DNA of 64,000 nucleotides from Solirubrobacterales bacterium (lineage in GTDB: Bacteria > Actinomycetota > Thermoleophilia > Solirubrobacterales > 70-9), in contig JANWHW010000012.1 of assembly GCA_025450195.1 (NCBI GenBank), forward strand, positions 1 to 64,000. Reading direction: 5' to 3'. The position numbers were made by a program, and so were the translations under genes. The notes below the pieces were generated by a model. The model saw nothing but the letters and a program-made list of their open reading frames with translations, ran no database searches and had not been told where the DNA came from. Shown piece by piece: positions 33,971 through 42,731 of the stretch; within the stretch, counting starts at the first letter, position 1; every line of letters starts with the position of its first letter.

Positions 33971-35782
33971 ATGGCCTGGATAGAGATATCGGCAGTTGCA
34001 CTAGCCGCCCTTGCCGTGGTTTTGGCGGCGATGCTTGCCCGCGAGAGGAAGACCCGGCGGCGCTTTCGGATCCTGGCCGACGTGGCGGCTGCCTCTGATG
34101 CCGGTGGTTCGCTCGAGGACGCCTTCGATGCGATCTGCGGAATCTTGGTCCCCGAGTTCGCTGATTTCTGCATGATCGATGTGATCGCCGACGACGGTGT
34201 TCGCCGTGCCGCCGTGCGCGTCGCAGCGGGTGGTGGAGAGGGCGCGGAGGAGCGCCTTGCGGCGCGGCAACCTTCGATCCCCGAGAACATGCTTGCCGAT
34301 GACGGCAGCCGATCTGCCCTGGCGCCGCGGTTCTTCGAGCGGATATCAGAGGAGGACTTGCGCGCGCTGGCTCACGATGCCGACGACCTGCGTTTCCTGA
34401 AGGACCTCGGAGTGAAGTCGGCGGTCACCGTGGCGCTGAAGGCGAGAGAAAGGCTCACCGGTGCGCTCACGTTGGGCGTCGCCTGGTCGGGGCGCAGATA
34501 TCGTCGCGAGGATGCCCGCTTCGCCTGGATCCTCTCTGGCAGGGTTGCGCTGGCGCTCGACAACGCTGGGCTGTTCTCAGACCTCGAGCGTGCCGAGCGC
34601 GCCCGAGCGGAGATCGCAGACACATTGCAGCGTGGTCTGCGCCCGCCGCCGCTGCCCCATATCCCAGGCTGGTCGATCGCTGCGATGTACCAGCCCGCTG
34701 GGGCTGAGAACGAGGTGGGAGGCGATTTCTACGACGCCTTCCGCGTTCCGGGCGGTTGGATGCTCGCGGTTGGAGACGTAACAGGCCGTGGCGCCCGCGC
34801 TGCCTCGATAACGGCCGTAGCCCGCTACACGCTGCGCACCGCGGCGGCACTGACCGGTGACCCTGTCTTGGCTCTGGCAACCCTTAACCGGGCGCTTCTA
34901 TCCCGCGGCGATTCGGCGCTCTGCAGTCTCGTTGCATTGGTATTGAGCGAGGACCCCGATCAGCCAGTGCGCTTGGCGGTGGCCGGCCACCCCCCGCCGC
35001 TACTCGTCGACGGCGAATCGGTTGTCGAGACCACCGGCGTGGGCCCGGTGCTTGGTGCCTTTTCCAGCGGACACTGGGAGGTCGTGCAGTTCCCCCTCGG
35101 GTTGGGGCAGCAGCTGGCGATCGTCACCGACGGAATCACAGAGGCGCAGGGTGGGGCCGGCCGTTTCGGCGAGGAGCGCCTGCGGGCCGAGCTACGCGGT
35201 GTCGGCGACCCAGCATTGGTCATGCGTCGTCTCGAATCGGCGCTCAACTCCTTCGCCGATGGTAGGCATGACGACGACGTCGCGATCCTGGCGCTCACCC
35301 GGAACTCCGGCGACGCCTTGGAAGATGCCCAACCTGCTTTGACGGAGGCAGCTGTCTCCGCACCCGGTCTTGATGGCGAGAAAGAGCACGCCGTCTTGGT
35401 TAAGCGCCTCTATGAGGCCTTCAACCGCCGCGATTCGGACGGGATTGCCGCCGTGTGCGACGAGAAGATGGAGTTCTTCCCAATCGTCACCGCCGAAGCT
35501 GTCGGCCGCGCCGAGCCATATGTGGGGCCGACCGGTCTGCGCGATTATCTGTCTGACGCAGCCAAGGTCTGGGAAGAGCTCCTGATCACCCCCAGCCAGA
35601 TCGAGCAGCGGGGGGATCGTCTTCTGGTTCGCGGGCGCGTCTATGCGCGCAGCCGCGAGCTGGGCATCAGGGACATGCCGGTGGCCTGGATCTGGGAGGT
35701 GCGCCACGGCGGCTTTGTGCGCGGCGAGGTCTTCCCTGACCTCGAGCACGCGTTCGAGTGCTTCTCCGCCGTATCGATATAA
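33971..35782 (+). CDS. Membrane-anchored GAF-SpoIIE (PP2C) phosphatase with C-terminal SnoaL/NTF2-like domain
   Basis: N-terminal TM; GAENEVGGDFYDAFRVPGGWMLAVGDVTGRGARAAS; C-term LVKRLYEAFNRRDSDGIAAVCDEKMEFFP. Confidence 0.88.
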   Translation: MAWIEISAVALAALAVVLAAMLARERKTRRRFRILADVAAASDAGGSLEDAFDAICGILVPEFADFCMIDVIADDGVRRAAVRVAAGGGEGAEERLAARQPSIPENMLADDGSRSALAPRFFERISEEDLRALAHDADDLRFLKDLGVKSAVTVALKARERLTGALTLGVAWSGRRYRREDARFAWILSGRVALALDNAGLFSDLERAERARAEIADTLQRGLRPPPLPHIPGWSIAAMYQPAGAENEVGGDFYDAFRVPGGWMLAVGDVTGRGARAASITAVARYTLRTAAALTGDPVLALATLNRALLSRGDSALCSLVALVLSEDPDQPVRLAVAGHPPPLLVDGESVVETTGVGPVLGAFSSGHWEVVQFPLGLGQQLAIVTDGITEAQGGAGRFGEERLRAELRGVGDPALVMRRLESALNSFADGRHDDDVAILALTRNSGDALEDAQPALTEAAVSAPGLDGEKEHAVLVKRLYEAFNRRDSDGIAAVCDEKMEFFPIVTAEAVGRAEPYVGPTGLRDYLSDAAKVWEELLITPSQIEQRGDRLLVRGRVYARSRELGIRDMPVAWIWEVRHGGFVRGEVFPDLEHAFECFSAVSI

Positions 35783-35810
35783 GCGCCGGGCGTTGGGCGA
35801 GCGTTCTGCT

Positions 35811-36182
35811 TCAGCCGCGCAATTCGGCCAGCGCCAAGTCGCGATGCTCGTGCATCGAGATCGACGAGTCGACGCCTGTGATCTTCAGCAGCCGCTTGAC
35901 CTGGTGGTTATTGCAACAGAGAACGAGCCGGCCCCCGCCGTTCTCGCCCCCGCTGCGATCGATTTGCTGCCAGGTCCGCACGATCAGCGCGATGCCGGTG
36001 GAGTCGATGAATTCGCACTCCGATAGGTCCAATATCACCGCCGAATCGCCGCCAGCAAGTACCGCCTCGAGTTGCTGTTCGAGCTCCGGCGCGGTGTTCA
36101 TATCGAGCTCGCCGCGCACTGTGAAGGCCTGAATCCCGCCCTCCAGCCCTTCGCTTTTTACCTCGAATGGGGTTGGATTCAC
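35811..36182 (-). CDS. Anti-sigma factor antagonist (STAS domain)
   Basis: FTVRGELDMNTAPELEQQLEAVLAGGDSAVILDLSECEFIDSTGIALIVR. Confidence 0.92.
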   Translation of the reverse strand: MNPTPFEVKSEGLEGGIQAFTVRGELDMNTAPELEQQLEAVLAGGDSAVILDLSECEFIDSTGIALIVRTWQQIDRSGGENGGGRLVLCCNNHQVKRLLKITGVDSSISMHEHRDLALAELRG

Positions 36183-36272
36183 GAGATCGATGCTACCCGA
36201 CCACTATCGGCCGACGCAGTTGCCGTGAGAGGCGTAACCCAGTGGTCACCCAGCTTGGTCGACACTGCGGTG

Positions 36273-36299
36273 GTTTTGGCTCGCCACCGCTCGGGGTAG
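36273..36299 (+). promoter_or_regulatory. SigB/SigF-type promoter motif upstream of the anti-sigma kinase gene
   Basis: GTTTTG (36273-36278) N15 GGGTAG (36294-36299). Confidence 0.5.
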
Positions 36300-36360
36300 T
36301 GGGGCGATGCTCGAAGTATCCTCCCGTGCCGCAGGAACGAAGCTCTAGAGGTTTGGGTCT

Positions 36361-37203
36361 ATGCCAAAAAGCTCGACGATCACCCAGAAGCCCAGAGGGC
36401 TCCAGATGACCCTCCCGGCCAAGGCGGAGAATGTCGTGATCGTCCGTCACGCTTTGGCGGGCCTAGCGGTTGAGATCGGCATGGACGAAGCCGGCGTTGC
36501 CGATCTGAAGACGGTGGTGACCGAGGCGTGCATGAACGTCGCGGTCCACGCATACCAGGGGCAGCCGGGATCCTTGAGCGTTGACGCAAAGCCCGACGAA
36601 GATGGCCTGACTGTCGTCGTCCGCGACGAGGGAAGCGGGATTCGTCCCCAGGCTGACGCCGATCGGCCCAGCCTGCGTCTTGGGCTTTCGCTGATCGCGG
36701 CGTTATCGAGCAGCTTTGCGATCTCAGGGGGGTTGCACCGGGGCACGGAAGTGACGATGCGCATACCCCTGCGAGGGGGAGGCGAAAATGGCAAGAGCGA
36801 TCCTGTGACTATGGAGCCGGTCACGTCGGGGGCAACGGAGTTGGTAACGGACCAGCCTGAGCTGCTGGGTCCCGTGCTGGCACGAGTTGTTGGCGCCCTG
36901 GCCGCGCGGCGGGACCTTTCGGTCGACCGGGTCTCGGATGCCGTTCTCGTCACCGATGCGATTGCCGCCGCGGCGCCCTCGCGCTTTTCCGATGGGCGGG
37001 TGCGTCTCGGCCTCGAGGACTTCGAGGGTGGGATCGAGCTTCGGATGGGGCCGATGAAGCCGGGTGCGGCGACGGAGATCCGCAAAGAGCTGGAAGTTCC
37101 AGATGTTGGCGGGTCGCTGGAGGCGCTCGCTGACGAACTAACGGTCGATCAGTCTGCCGATGGCGAGTACGTGATCATTCGCTTTGCTGCTCCTGGTCTT
37201 TGA
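36361..37203 (+). CDS. RsbW-like anti-sigma factor kinase with extra C-terminal domain
   Basis: TEACMNVAVHAYQG (N-box), VVRDEGSGIRP (G1), LRLGLSLIAALSSSF; ~115 aa extra C-terminus. Confidence 0.85.
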   Translation: MPKSSTITQKPRGLQMTLPAKAENVVIVRHALAGLAVEIGMDEAGVADLKTVVTEACMNVAVHAYQGQPGSLSVDAKPDEDGLTVVVRDEGSGIRPQADADRPSLRLGLSLIAALSSSFAISGGLHRGTEVTMRIPLRGGGENGKSDPVTMEPVTSGATELVTDQPELLGPVLARVVGALAARRDLSVDRVSDAVLVTDAIAAAAPSRFSDGRVRLGLEDFEGGIELRMGPMKPGAATEIRKELEVPDVGGSLEALADELTVDQSADGEYVIIRFAAPGL

Positions 37204-37987
37204 TCTGCTCGCGGATGCGCGCTAGGGCGCGACGCAGAATGCGTGAGACGTGCATCTGGGAGTGGCCGATTTGCTCCGCGATTTGAGACTGGGTCATGTC
37301 CTCGGCAAAACGCAGCCGCAGTACTAGACGCTCTCGCTCGTCGAGATATGGAAGCACGGCATCTAGCGCGACCCTTCCCTCCACCAGCTCATAGCCTTCG
37401 TCCTCGGTGCCGATCCAATCGGCGGGTGTCGCTTCATCCGGTTCCTCCCCGTTTGCTGGGCGGTCGAGGGAGAGTGGCCTTCGGTTGTGACTTGCCTCCA
37501 TCACTTCGAGGACGTCGGTTTGCTCCAGCCCCAGGTTCTCGGCGATCTCGCCGACCGACGGCGGCCGCTGCAGTTCCTTGGTCAGCTCGCCGATGGCTTT
37601 GTCGACTTGAGCCATCTGATCGTGAAGGCCACGCGGCACCCGGACGGTCCAGACGCGATCGCGAAAGTGACGCTTCAGCTCGCCAAGGATCGTTGGCGAG
37701 GCGAAGGCGGTGAATGGGATGCCACGCTCGGGGTCGAAGCGGTCGATGGCGTTGAGAAGCCCAAGGCTGGCAACCTGGAGCAGATCGTCGAAAGACTCAC
37801 TGGCCCCTCGGTAGCGGAGGGCAAGACGCTTCGCAAACGGCAGGTGGCGCTGGACTAGCTCCTCCCGGATGGCAGGGTCGCGATCGCGGACGAACTTTTG
37901 CCACAGCTCCGATTCGGCAGCGAAGTGCTCAGTGGCTTCCGGGGGCGGAAGCGCACCACTCTCCTCTGTGTTCCGATCCGTTGCCAT
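37175..37987 (-). CDS. RNA polymerase sigma factor, SigB/SigF/SigG family
   Basis: Region 2 SFDDLLQVASLGLLNAIDRFDPERGIPFTAFASPTILGELKRHFRD; region 4 LRFAEDMTQSQIAEQIGHSQMHVSRILRRAL; start reassigned to MATDRN. Confidence 0.93.
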   Translation of the reverse strand: MATDRNTEESGALPPPEATEHFAAESELWQKFVRDRDPAIREELVQRHLPFAKRLALRYRGASESFDDLLQVASLGLLNAIDRFDPERGIPFTAFASPTILGELKRHFRDRVWTVRVPRGLHDQMAQVDKAIGELTKELQRPPSVGEIAENLGLEQTDVLEVMEASHNRRPLSLDRPANGEEPDEATPADWIGTEDEGYELVEGRVALDAVLPYLDERERLVLRLRFAEDMTQSQIAEQIGHSQMHVSRILRRALARIREQIKDQEQQSE

Positions 37988-38083
37988 CGCTGTAACGCCG
38001 AGGTATTCCTTCGATCCGACGCCGCCTTGAGCCTCCGACGGACCGTGCAGCGTTCCACAATCCAACCTACCGGAAGGCTCTTC

Positions 38084-38109
38084 GTACCCCTCTTGAGCGA
38101 TTGCGAAAC
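38084..38109 (-). promoter_or_regulatory. SigB/SigF-type promoter motif upstream of the sigma factor gene
   Basis: Minus strand GTTTCG (38104-38109) N14 GGGTAC (38084-38089). Confidence 0.6.
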
Positions 38110-38120
38110 CGCACTCGTTC

Positions 38121-38146
38121 GTTGCCTGGGTGGGGGCAGCGGGTAG
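38121..38146 (+). promoter_or_regulatory. Possible SigB/SigF-type promoter upstream of sod
   Basis: GTTGCC (38121-38126) N14 GGGTAG (38141-38146); -35 imperfect. Confidence 0.4.
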
Positions 38147-38207
38147 CTGAAGCGGTGTGGCGGTTAGGCTCTCGCCCGAACTTCCAATCGATACAAGGAG
38201 ATCCCAG

Positions 38208-38807
38208 ATGGCTTTCTCGGTTCCCGACCTTCCATATGCGTACGACGCGCTCGAGCCGCATATTGACGAGGCGACGATGCGGGTCCACCACGACAAGCAC
38301 CACCAGGCTTACGTCGACAAAGCGAATGCGGCGCTGGAGGGGACCGAGTGGGCGGATCGCGACGTCGAGGAGGTTCTTCGCAACCTCTCCAGCCTGCCTG
38401 AGGACAAGCAGGGGCCGGTTCGCAACAACGGCGGCGGTCATTACAACCACAGCCTCTTCTGGCAGATGCTCGGCCCGGATGGTGGCGGTGCTCCGAGCGG
38501 CGATCTGGGAGCCGCGATCGATGAGACCTTTGGCTCCTTCGATTCCTTCAAGGAGGAGTTCAAGAACGCAGGGATCGCCCGCTTCGGATCCGGCTGGGCC
38601 TGGCTGGTCAAGGGCGATTCCGGCCTGGCGGTTGTTTCCACGCCGAACCAGGACTCACCGGTCTCCGACGGCAGCGTGCCGCTGCTCGGCTGCGACGTCT
38701 GGGAGCACGCCTACTACTTGAAGTACCAAAACAAGCGTCCGGACTACATCGACGCCTTCTGGAACGCGGTCAACTGGGACTACGTGGCGGAGAGGTTCGC
38801 CGGATAG
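38208..38807 (+). CDS. sodA: Superoxide dismutase (Fe/Mn)
   Basis: [66 protein letters not shown]. Confidence 0.96.
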   Translation: MAFSVPDLPYAYDALEPHIDEATMRVHHDKHHQAYVDKANAALEGTEWADRDVEEVLRNLSSLPEDKQGPVRNNGGGHYNHSLFWQMLGPDGGGAPSGDLGAAIDETFGSFDSFKEEFKNAGIARFGSGWAWLVKGDSGLAVVSTPNQDSPVSDGSVPLLGCDVWEHAYYLKYQNKRPDYIDAFWNAVNWDYVAERFAG

Positions 38808-40457
38808 CTAGACCGTCGCTGCCGGCTGCGCGGCCTTGGGCAGGTCGCGCGGTTCGGCGCCCTCCTTGGGAGGCACTGTGCTCATCGCGTGCTCGGCGAG
38901 GGCCGTAATCGTCAGGCTGGGGTTGACGCCGACGTTTGCCGGCACGGCAGCGCCGTCGCAGACCAGCAGGTTCTCGTAGCCGAAGACCCGCTGGTTGGCG
39001 TCCACGACGCCGTCCTCGGGGCCGTGCCCAATCACCGCGCCACCGAGGATGTGAGCGGTGGTCGGGATGTTCATCATCGCCTCGGTCAAGGCGCTCTGGG
39101 CGACTCCGCCGGTTCGCTTTGCCAGCCAATCCGCTGCTTCGTTTGCGACCGGAATGAAGGTCGGATTGGGGCGCTCGGGATCCTGCTCGGTTTGCAGGCG
39201 CACGTCGCCGGAGCGCTTCAGCTTTGGTCGCAGCGCGATCGCGTTGTCGAGCGTTTGCATCACCAGCACGATGATCGTGCGGCGCGACCAGCCCTTCGGC
39301 CACATCACCTTGGCGAACCTCACCGGATGACGGACGATCTGCGCCAGCAGCTTCAACGGGCGGGTCGCGCGGGTGCCATCCCCGACCATGAGCGTGTAGA
39401 GGGTGTTCATCGAATCGCCGGCCTCGCCGTAGGTGACGGTCTCGATGTGAGTGTGTGGGTCGGGGTAGATGCTGGACGTGATCGCAACCCGCTTGGTCAG
39501 GTCCTCCGGATAGTCCTCGGGAACGGTCACCGCGAGGATGCTCTCGCTGTTGGTGCGGACGAGCTCACCGAGCCTCGCGGAGATGCCCGGCAGGGAGCCT
39601 CCCAGGCGGCAGCGCTGCAGCAGCTTGTTCGTGCCAAGCGGCCCTGCCGCGACGACAACGCCCCGCGCGGTCATCGTGCGCCGGCCGCGACCGCGCAGGA
39701 TGCCGGAACGTTCGCTGCTCACCGCGTATCCGTTGCTGCCGTCGCCTCCTTCCAGTGGGCGAATGTCGGTCACCGTGCGCTCGGCGATCACCTCGACACC
39801 GCTGTGCTCGGCCAGCCACAGGTAGTTCTTGACCAAGGTGTTCTTGGCCCCGTGAGGGCAGCCCACCATGCAGCGCCCGCACTGCATGCAACCGGTTCGG
39901 TCTGGCCCGGCGCCTTCGAAGAAGGGATCGGGCACGGTTTTGCCGGGATTGTCGAGGTAGACCCCGATTGGAGTCTTGCGATAGGTGTCGCCGACGCCAA
40001 GCTCCTCGCCCAGCTCGCGCAGCAGCTGGTCGGCCGGGTCGTCGTTTTCGTGGACGACCACCCCGAGCATCCTCTGTGCGGTCTCGTAGTGCGGGGCCAG
40101 CGTCTGCTCCCAATCCTCGAGGTCGGCCCACTGAGGGTCTTCGAAGAACTGGGAAGGGGGTACGTAGAGCGTGTTCGCGTAGCCGAGGCTGCCGCCGCCC
40201 ACGCCGCTCCCGCTGACCACGACGATGTCTTTGAAGGTGCTGAGCCTGAAGATGCCCTGCATTCCAATCCGTGGCGCCCAGAAATAGCGCCGCGTGTTCC
40301 AGGTGGAGTCGGGGAAGTCCTTGTCGGCGAAGCGCTTGCCGCACTCCAGCACCGCGACGCTGTAGCCCTTTTCCGCCAGCCGCAGGGCAGAGACAGAGCC
40401 TCCGAACCCCGATCCCACGACGATCCAGTCGAAGTCAAATCCGGCCCGCGCACTCAT
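38808..40457 (-). CDS. GMC-family FAD oxidoreductase (cholesterol oxidase-like)
   Basis: WIVVGSGFGGSVSALRLAEKGYSVAVLECG; CMQCGRCMVGCPHGAKNT; C-term VCDGAAVPANVGVNPSLTITALAEH. Confidence 0.9.
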   Translation of the reverse strand: MSARAGFDFDWIVVGSGFGGSVSALRLAEKGYSVAVLECGKRFADKDFPDSTWNTRRYFWAPRIGMQGIFRLSTFKDIVVVSGSGVGGGSLGYANTLYVPPSQFFEDPQWADLEDWEQTLAPHYETAQRMLGVVVHENDDPADQLLRELGEELGVGDTYRKTPIGVYLDNPGKTVPDPFFEGAGPDRTGCMQCGRCMVGCPHGAKNTLVKNYLWLAEHSGVEVIAERTVTDIRPLEGGDGSNGYAVSSERSGILRGRGRRTMTARGVVVAAGPLGTNKLLQRCRLGGSLPGISARLGELVRTNSESILAVTVPEDYPEDLTKRVAITSSIYPDPHTHIETVTYGEAGDSMNTLYTLMVGDGTRATRPLKLLAQIVRHPVRFAKVMWPKGWSRRTIIVLVMQTLDNAIALRPKLKRSGDVRLQTEQDPERPNPTFIPVANEAADWLAKRTGGVAQSALTEAMMNIPTTAHILGGAVIGHGPEDGVVDANQRVFGYENLLVCDGAAVPANVGVNPSLTITALAEHAMSTVPPKEGAEPRDLPKAAQPAATV

Positions 40458-40479
40458 AGTGGACCGCTCGTAGCTGCTT

Positions 40480-40671
40480 TCAAGCTTCGTCAGGCTCGAG
40501 CGGCCGGAAGTCGGAAGTGCGCGCGCCGCAAACGGGGCAAAACCAGTCCTTGGGAATCTCCTCGAAGGGAGTGCCTGGTGGGATGCCCCCGTCCGGATCG
40601 CCGATCGCGGGGTCGTAGATGAACCCGCAGCTCTCGCAGATCCAAAGCGTCGCTTCCTTGGTCGCGGTCAT
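40480..40671 (-). CDS. Rubredoxin
   Basis: [46 protein letters not shown]. Confidence 0.92.
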   Translation of the reverse strand: MTATKEATLWICESCGFIYDPAIGDPDGGIPPGTPFEEIPKDWFCPVCGARTSDFRPLEPDEA

Positions 40672-40689
40672 GCCTGAAGCTTAGGGAAC

Positions 40690-41256
40690 TTAGCTGTCGC
40701 TGAAGTTGACCGAGACCGGCTCACGCTCGGCAGCGTCCTCGATCTCGAAGAACTCGCGAGCGGTGAAGTTGCCCTGATTGGCGATGACCGAGCCTGGGAA
40801 CTGTTCGATGTCGGTGTTGTAGGACTGCACGTTGGAGTTGTAGATCCGTCGTGAGGCCTGGATCTCGTCCTCGAGCTCGGAGAGGTTGCGACTCAGCTGC
40901 TGGAAGTTCTCGGTGGCGCGGAGCTCGGGGTAGTTCTCGGCAACCGCTTTGACGTCGGCCAGGGCCTGGGTCAGCTGCTGCTCGGCCTTGGCGGTTTCCT
41001 CGACGCTCTGCGCCTGCATCGCCGCGGCCCGCGCCTGCGTCGTTTTTTCGAAGGTCTGGCTCTCATGTGCCGCGTAGCCCTTGACCGTCTCCACGAGATT
41101 GGGGACCAGATCGTGGCGGCGCTTCAACTGTACGTCGATGCCGCTCCAGGACTCCTCAATGCGGTTGCGCGCGGCGATAAAGGAGTTGCGCTTCGCGATC
41201 CAGTAGATGACCCCGATCACGATGATTACGCCGATCACTATGAGGGCGATGGTCAT
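40690..41256 (-). CDS. lemA: LemA family protein
   Basis: SFIAARNRIEESWSGIDVQLKRRHDLVPNLVETVKGYAAHE. Confidence 0.93.
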   Translation of the reverse strand: MTIALIVIGVIIVIGVIYWIAKRNSFIAARNRIEESWSGIDVQLKRRHDLVPNLVETVKGYAAHESQTFEKTTQARAAAMQAQSVEETAKAEQQLTQALADVKAVAENYPELRATENFQQLSRNLSELEDEIQASRRIYNSNVQSYNTDIEQFPGSVIANQGNFTAREFFEIEDAAEREPVSVNFSDS

Positions 41257-41303
41257 GAGCCCATCCTACTGCCCCCGGTGGGCACCTGCATAAGATCGCT
41301 GTC

Positions 41304-41975
41304 ATGGGCGCAAAGCAGGAAGCATCTGAATGGCTGGAGGCTGTCCAGGCCTACGGTGAGCGCAACGGCTTGCAGTACGAGCCGGTTGGCGGGATCAACC
41401 CCAAGGATGGGCCGGTGGCGCTCTGCGTCGGGGGCACGAACAGGCTCACCGGGCAGCTGGTTGAGGGGTTTTGGGGCTCATCCTGCGATGCCGACGAGAA
41501 GGAAACAGGTGGGCTGTTCGCAAAGGCAGTTCTTCCTGGCGCGATTCTCGCCAAGGCTCACATGCCTGACCTGGCGAAGGTGGTGCCCGCCTTCAACGTC
41601 GAGTCGATCGAGGGTCACGAGGCCGTCACGCAGCGCTTTGCCCGCAAGGTCGAGTTCGAGTCGATCGACTTCAACCGTCGCTTCATTGCGACCGTGCCCA
41701 GTGAGTACGACCCGGTTTCGCTGCGCGAGCTCTTCAGCCCGGGCTTCCTCGAGTGGACAACGACGATGACCGGCGAGATCGACTTCGGCATCAATGACCG
41801 CCAGCTCTGGTTCATGTGGCAGCTTCGGGAGCGCTCTGGGGCCGAGCTGAAGGAGGCGCTGCGCAACGCGGGCCAGCTCTTCAAACGGCTACAGGCTGAG
41901 ATGGACGAGAGCGGAATCCACATCTACCCGCCGGGGCCCTGGCACGCCGGGCTGGAGCCCTTCCCGGACGCCTGA
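41304..41975 (+). CDS. Conserved hypothetical protein
   Basis: Long ORF with coherent start and downstream hairpin; family not recognised. Confidence 0.7.
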   Translation: MGAKQEASEWLEAVQAYGERNGLQYEPVGGINPKDGPVALCVGGTNRLTGQLVEGFWGSSCDADEKETGGLFAKAVLPGAILAKAHMPDLAKVVPAFNVESIEGHEAVTQRFARKVEFESIDFNRRFIATVPSEYDPVSLRELFSPGFLEWTTTMTGEIDFGINDRQLWFMWQLRERSGAELKEALRNAGQLFKRLQAEMDESGIHIYPPGPWHAGLEPFPDA

Positions 41976-41987
41976 CCCTGGACGCTT

Positions 41988-42020
41988 GCTCCCTTTCCAT
42001 CCGATGAATGGAAAAGGAGC
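41988..42020 (+). terminator. Hairpin after 41304..41975
   Basis: gctccctttccat-ccgatga-atggaaaaggagc, 13-bp stem with one G-T. Confidence 0.55.
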
Positions 42021-42025
42021 ACCAG

Positions 42026-42067
42026 CGCACCAGATCCTCCAGCGGTGCGACGTCCCCGTCCATCGAG
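42026..42067. repeat. bioF-derived fragment (42 bp, one mismatch to 51896-51937)
   Basis: cgcaccagAtcctccagcggtgcgacgtccccgtccatcgag; minus strand encodes [13 protein letters not shown] as in BioF. Confidence 0.9.
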
Positions 42068-42071
42068 TGGG

Positions 42072-42713
42072 TCAGGAGGGGTAGTCGGAGTCGCCTGGGA
42101 GGACGACTCGGTGCTCGTCCGGTGTGCCGATCACCTTGGGCAGGATCGGCTGCACCTCGCGGTTGCGGTGCGCTTCGATTGCCTCCATGGATGTCTTGAA
42201 GGGCAGCAGAGACTCAAGTTGCTTGACCGTTGGGAAGGCGAGAGCCAGATCACCAGCCGCCTGCGCTGCCAGCGCTGCCTTGGGCTCGAACCAGCCGGCC
42301 TCGACCGTCTCGACCCCGTCCGGCTGGGGCGGCGAGTGGGCGGGGGCGAGGGCAAGGAAGAACCAGGCGTCAAAGCGCCTCGAGACGACCTCCGGCGTGA
42401 TCCAGCGCGAGAACAGGATCAGCTCCTCCTCGGCAGGCAGCTCGATCGCGGCCTCCTCGGCCAGCTCCCGCACCGCACAGGCCCGGTAGCCGGCCTCGCT
42501 GTCTCCGTCCTCTGGGTCCACGGAGCCTCCAGGGAAGACCCAAACGCCCGGCATGAAATTGGCGTTTTCGGTTCGCTTCAGCAGCAGGACCTCCAGCGAC
42601 CGCTCGGCGTGCTCTCCGCCTCGGCGCAGCAGCACAACGGAGGCCGCCGGCCGCGGCACCGCCGGCTCGCCTAGGTTGGGAGCCTCAGCCGGTCCACGCT
42701 GTCTCTCGCCCAT
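42072..42713 (-). CDS. NUDIX hydrolase
   Basis: VWVFPGGSVDPEDGDSEAGYRACAVRELAEEAAIEL. Confidence 0.88.
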   Translation of the reverse strand: MGERQRGPAEAPNLGEPAVPRPAASVVLLRRGGEHAERSLEVLLLKRTENANFMPGVWVFPGGSVDPEDGDSEAGYRACAVRELAEEAAIELPAEEELILFSRWITPEVVSRRFDAWFFLALAPAHSPPQPDGVETVEAGWFEPKAALAAQAAGDLALAFPTVKQLESLLPFKTSMEAIEAHRNREVQPILPKVIGTPDEHRVVLPGDSDYPS

Positions 42714-42731
42714 CTGCCCACCTTATAGGCG

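Noticed and set aside
38889-40622. 577-aa plus-strand ORF opposite the GMC oxidase
   Set aside because: Antisense shadow of a well-supported oxidoreductase gene; no recognisable domain.
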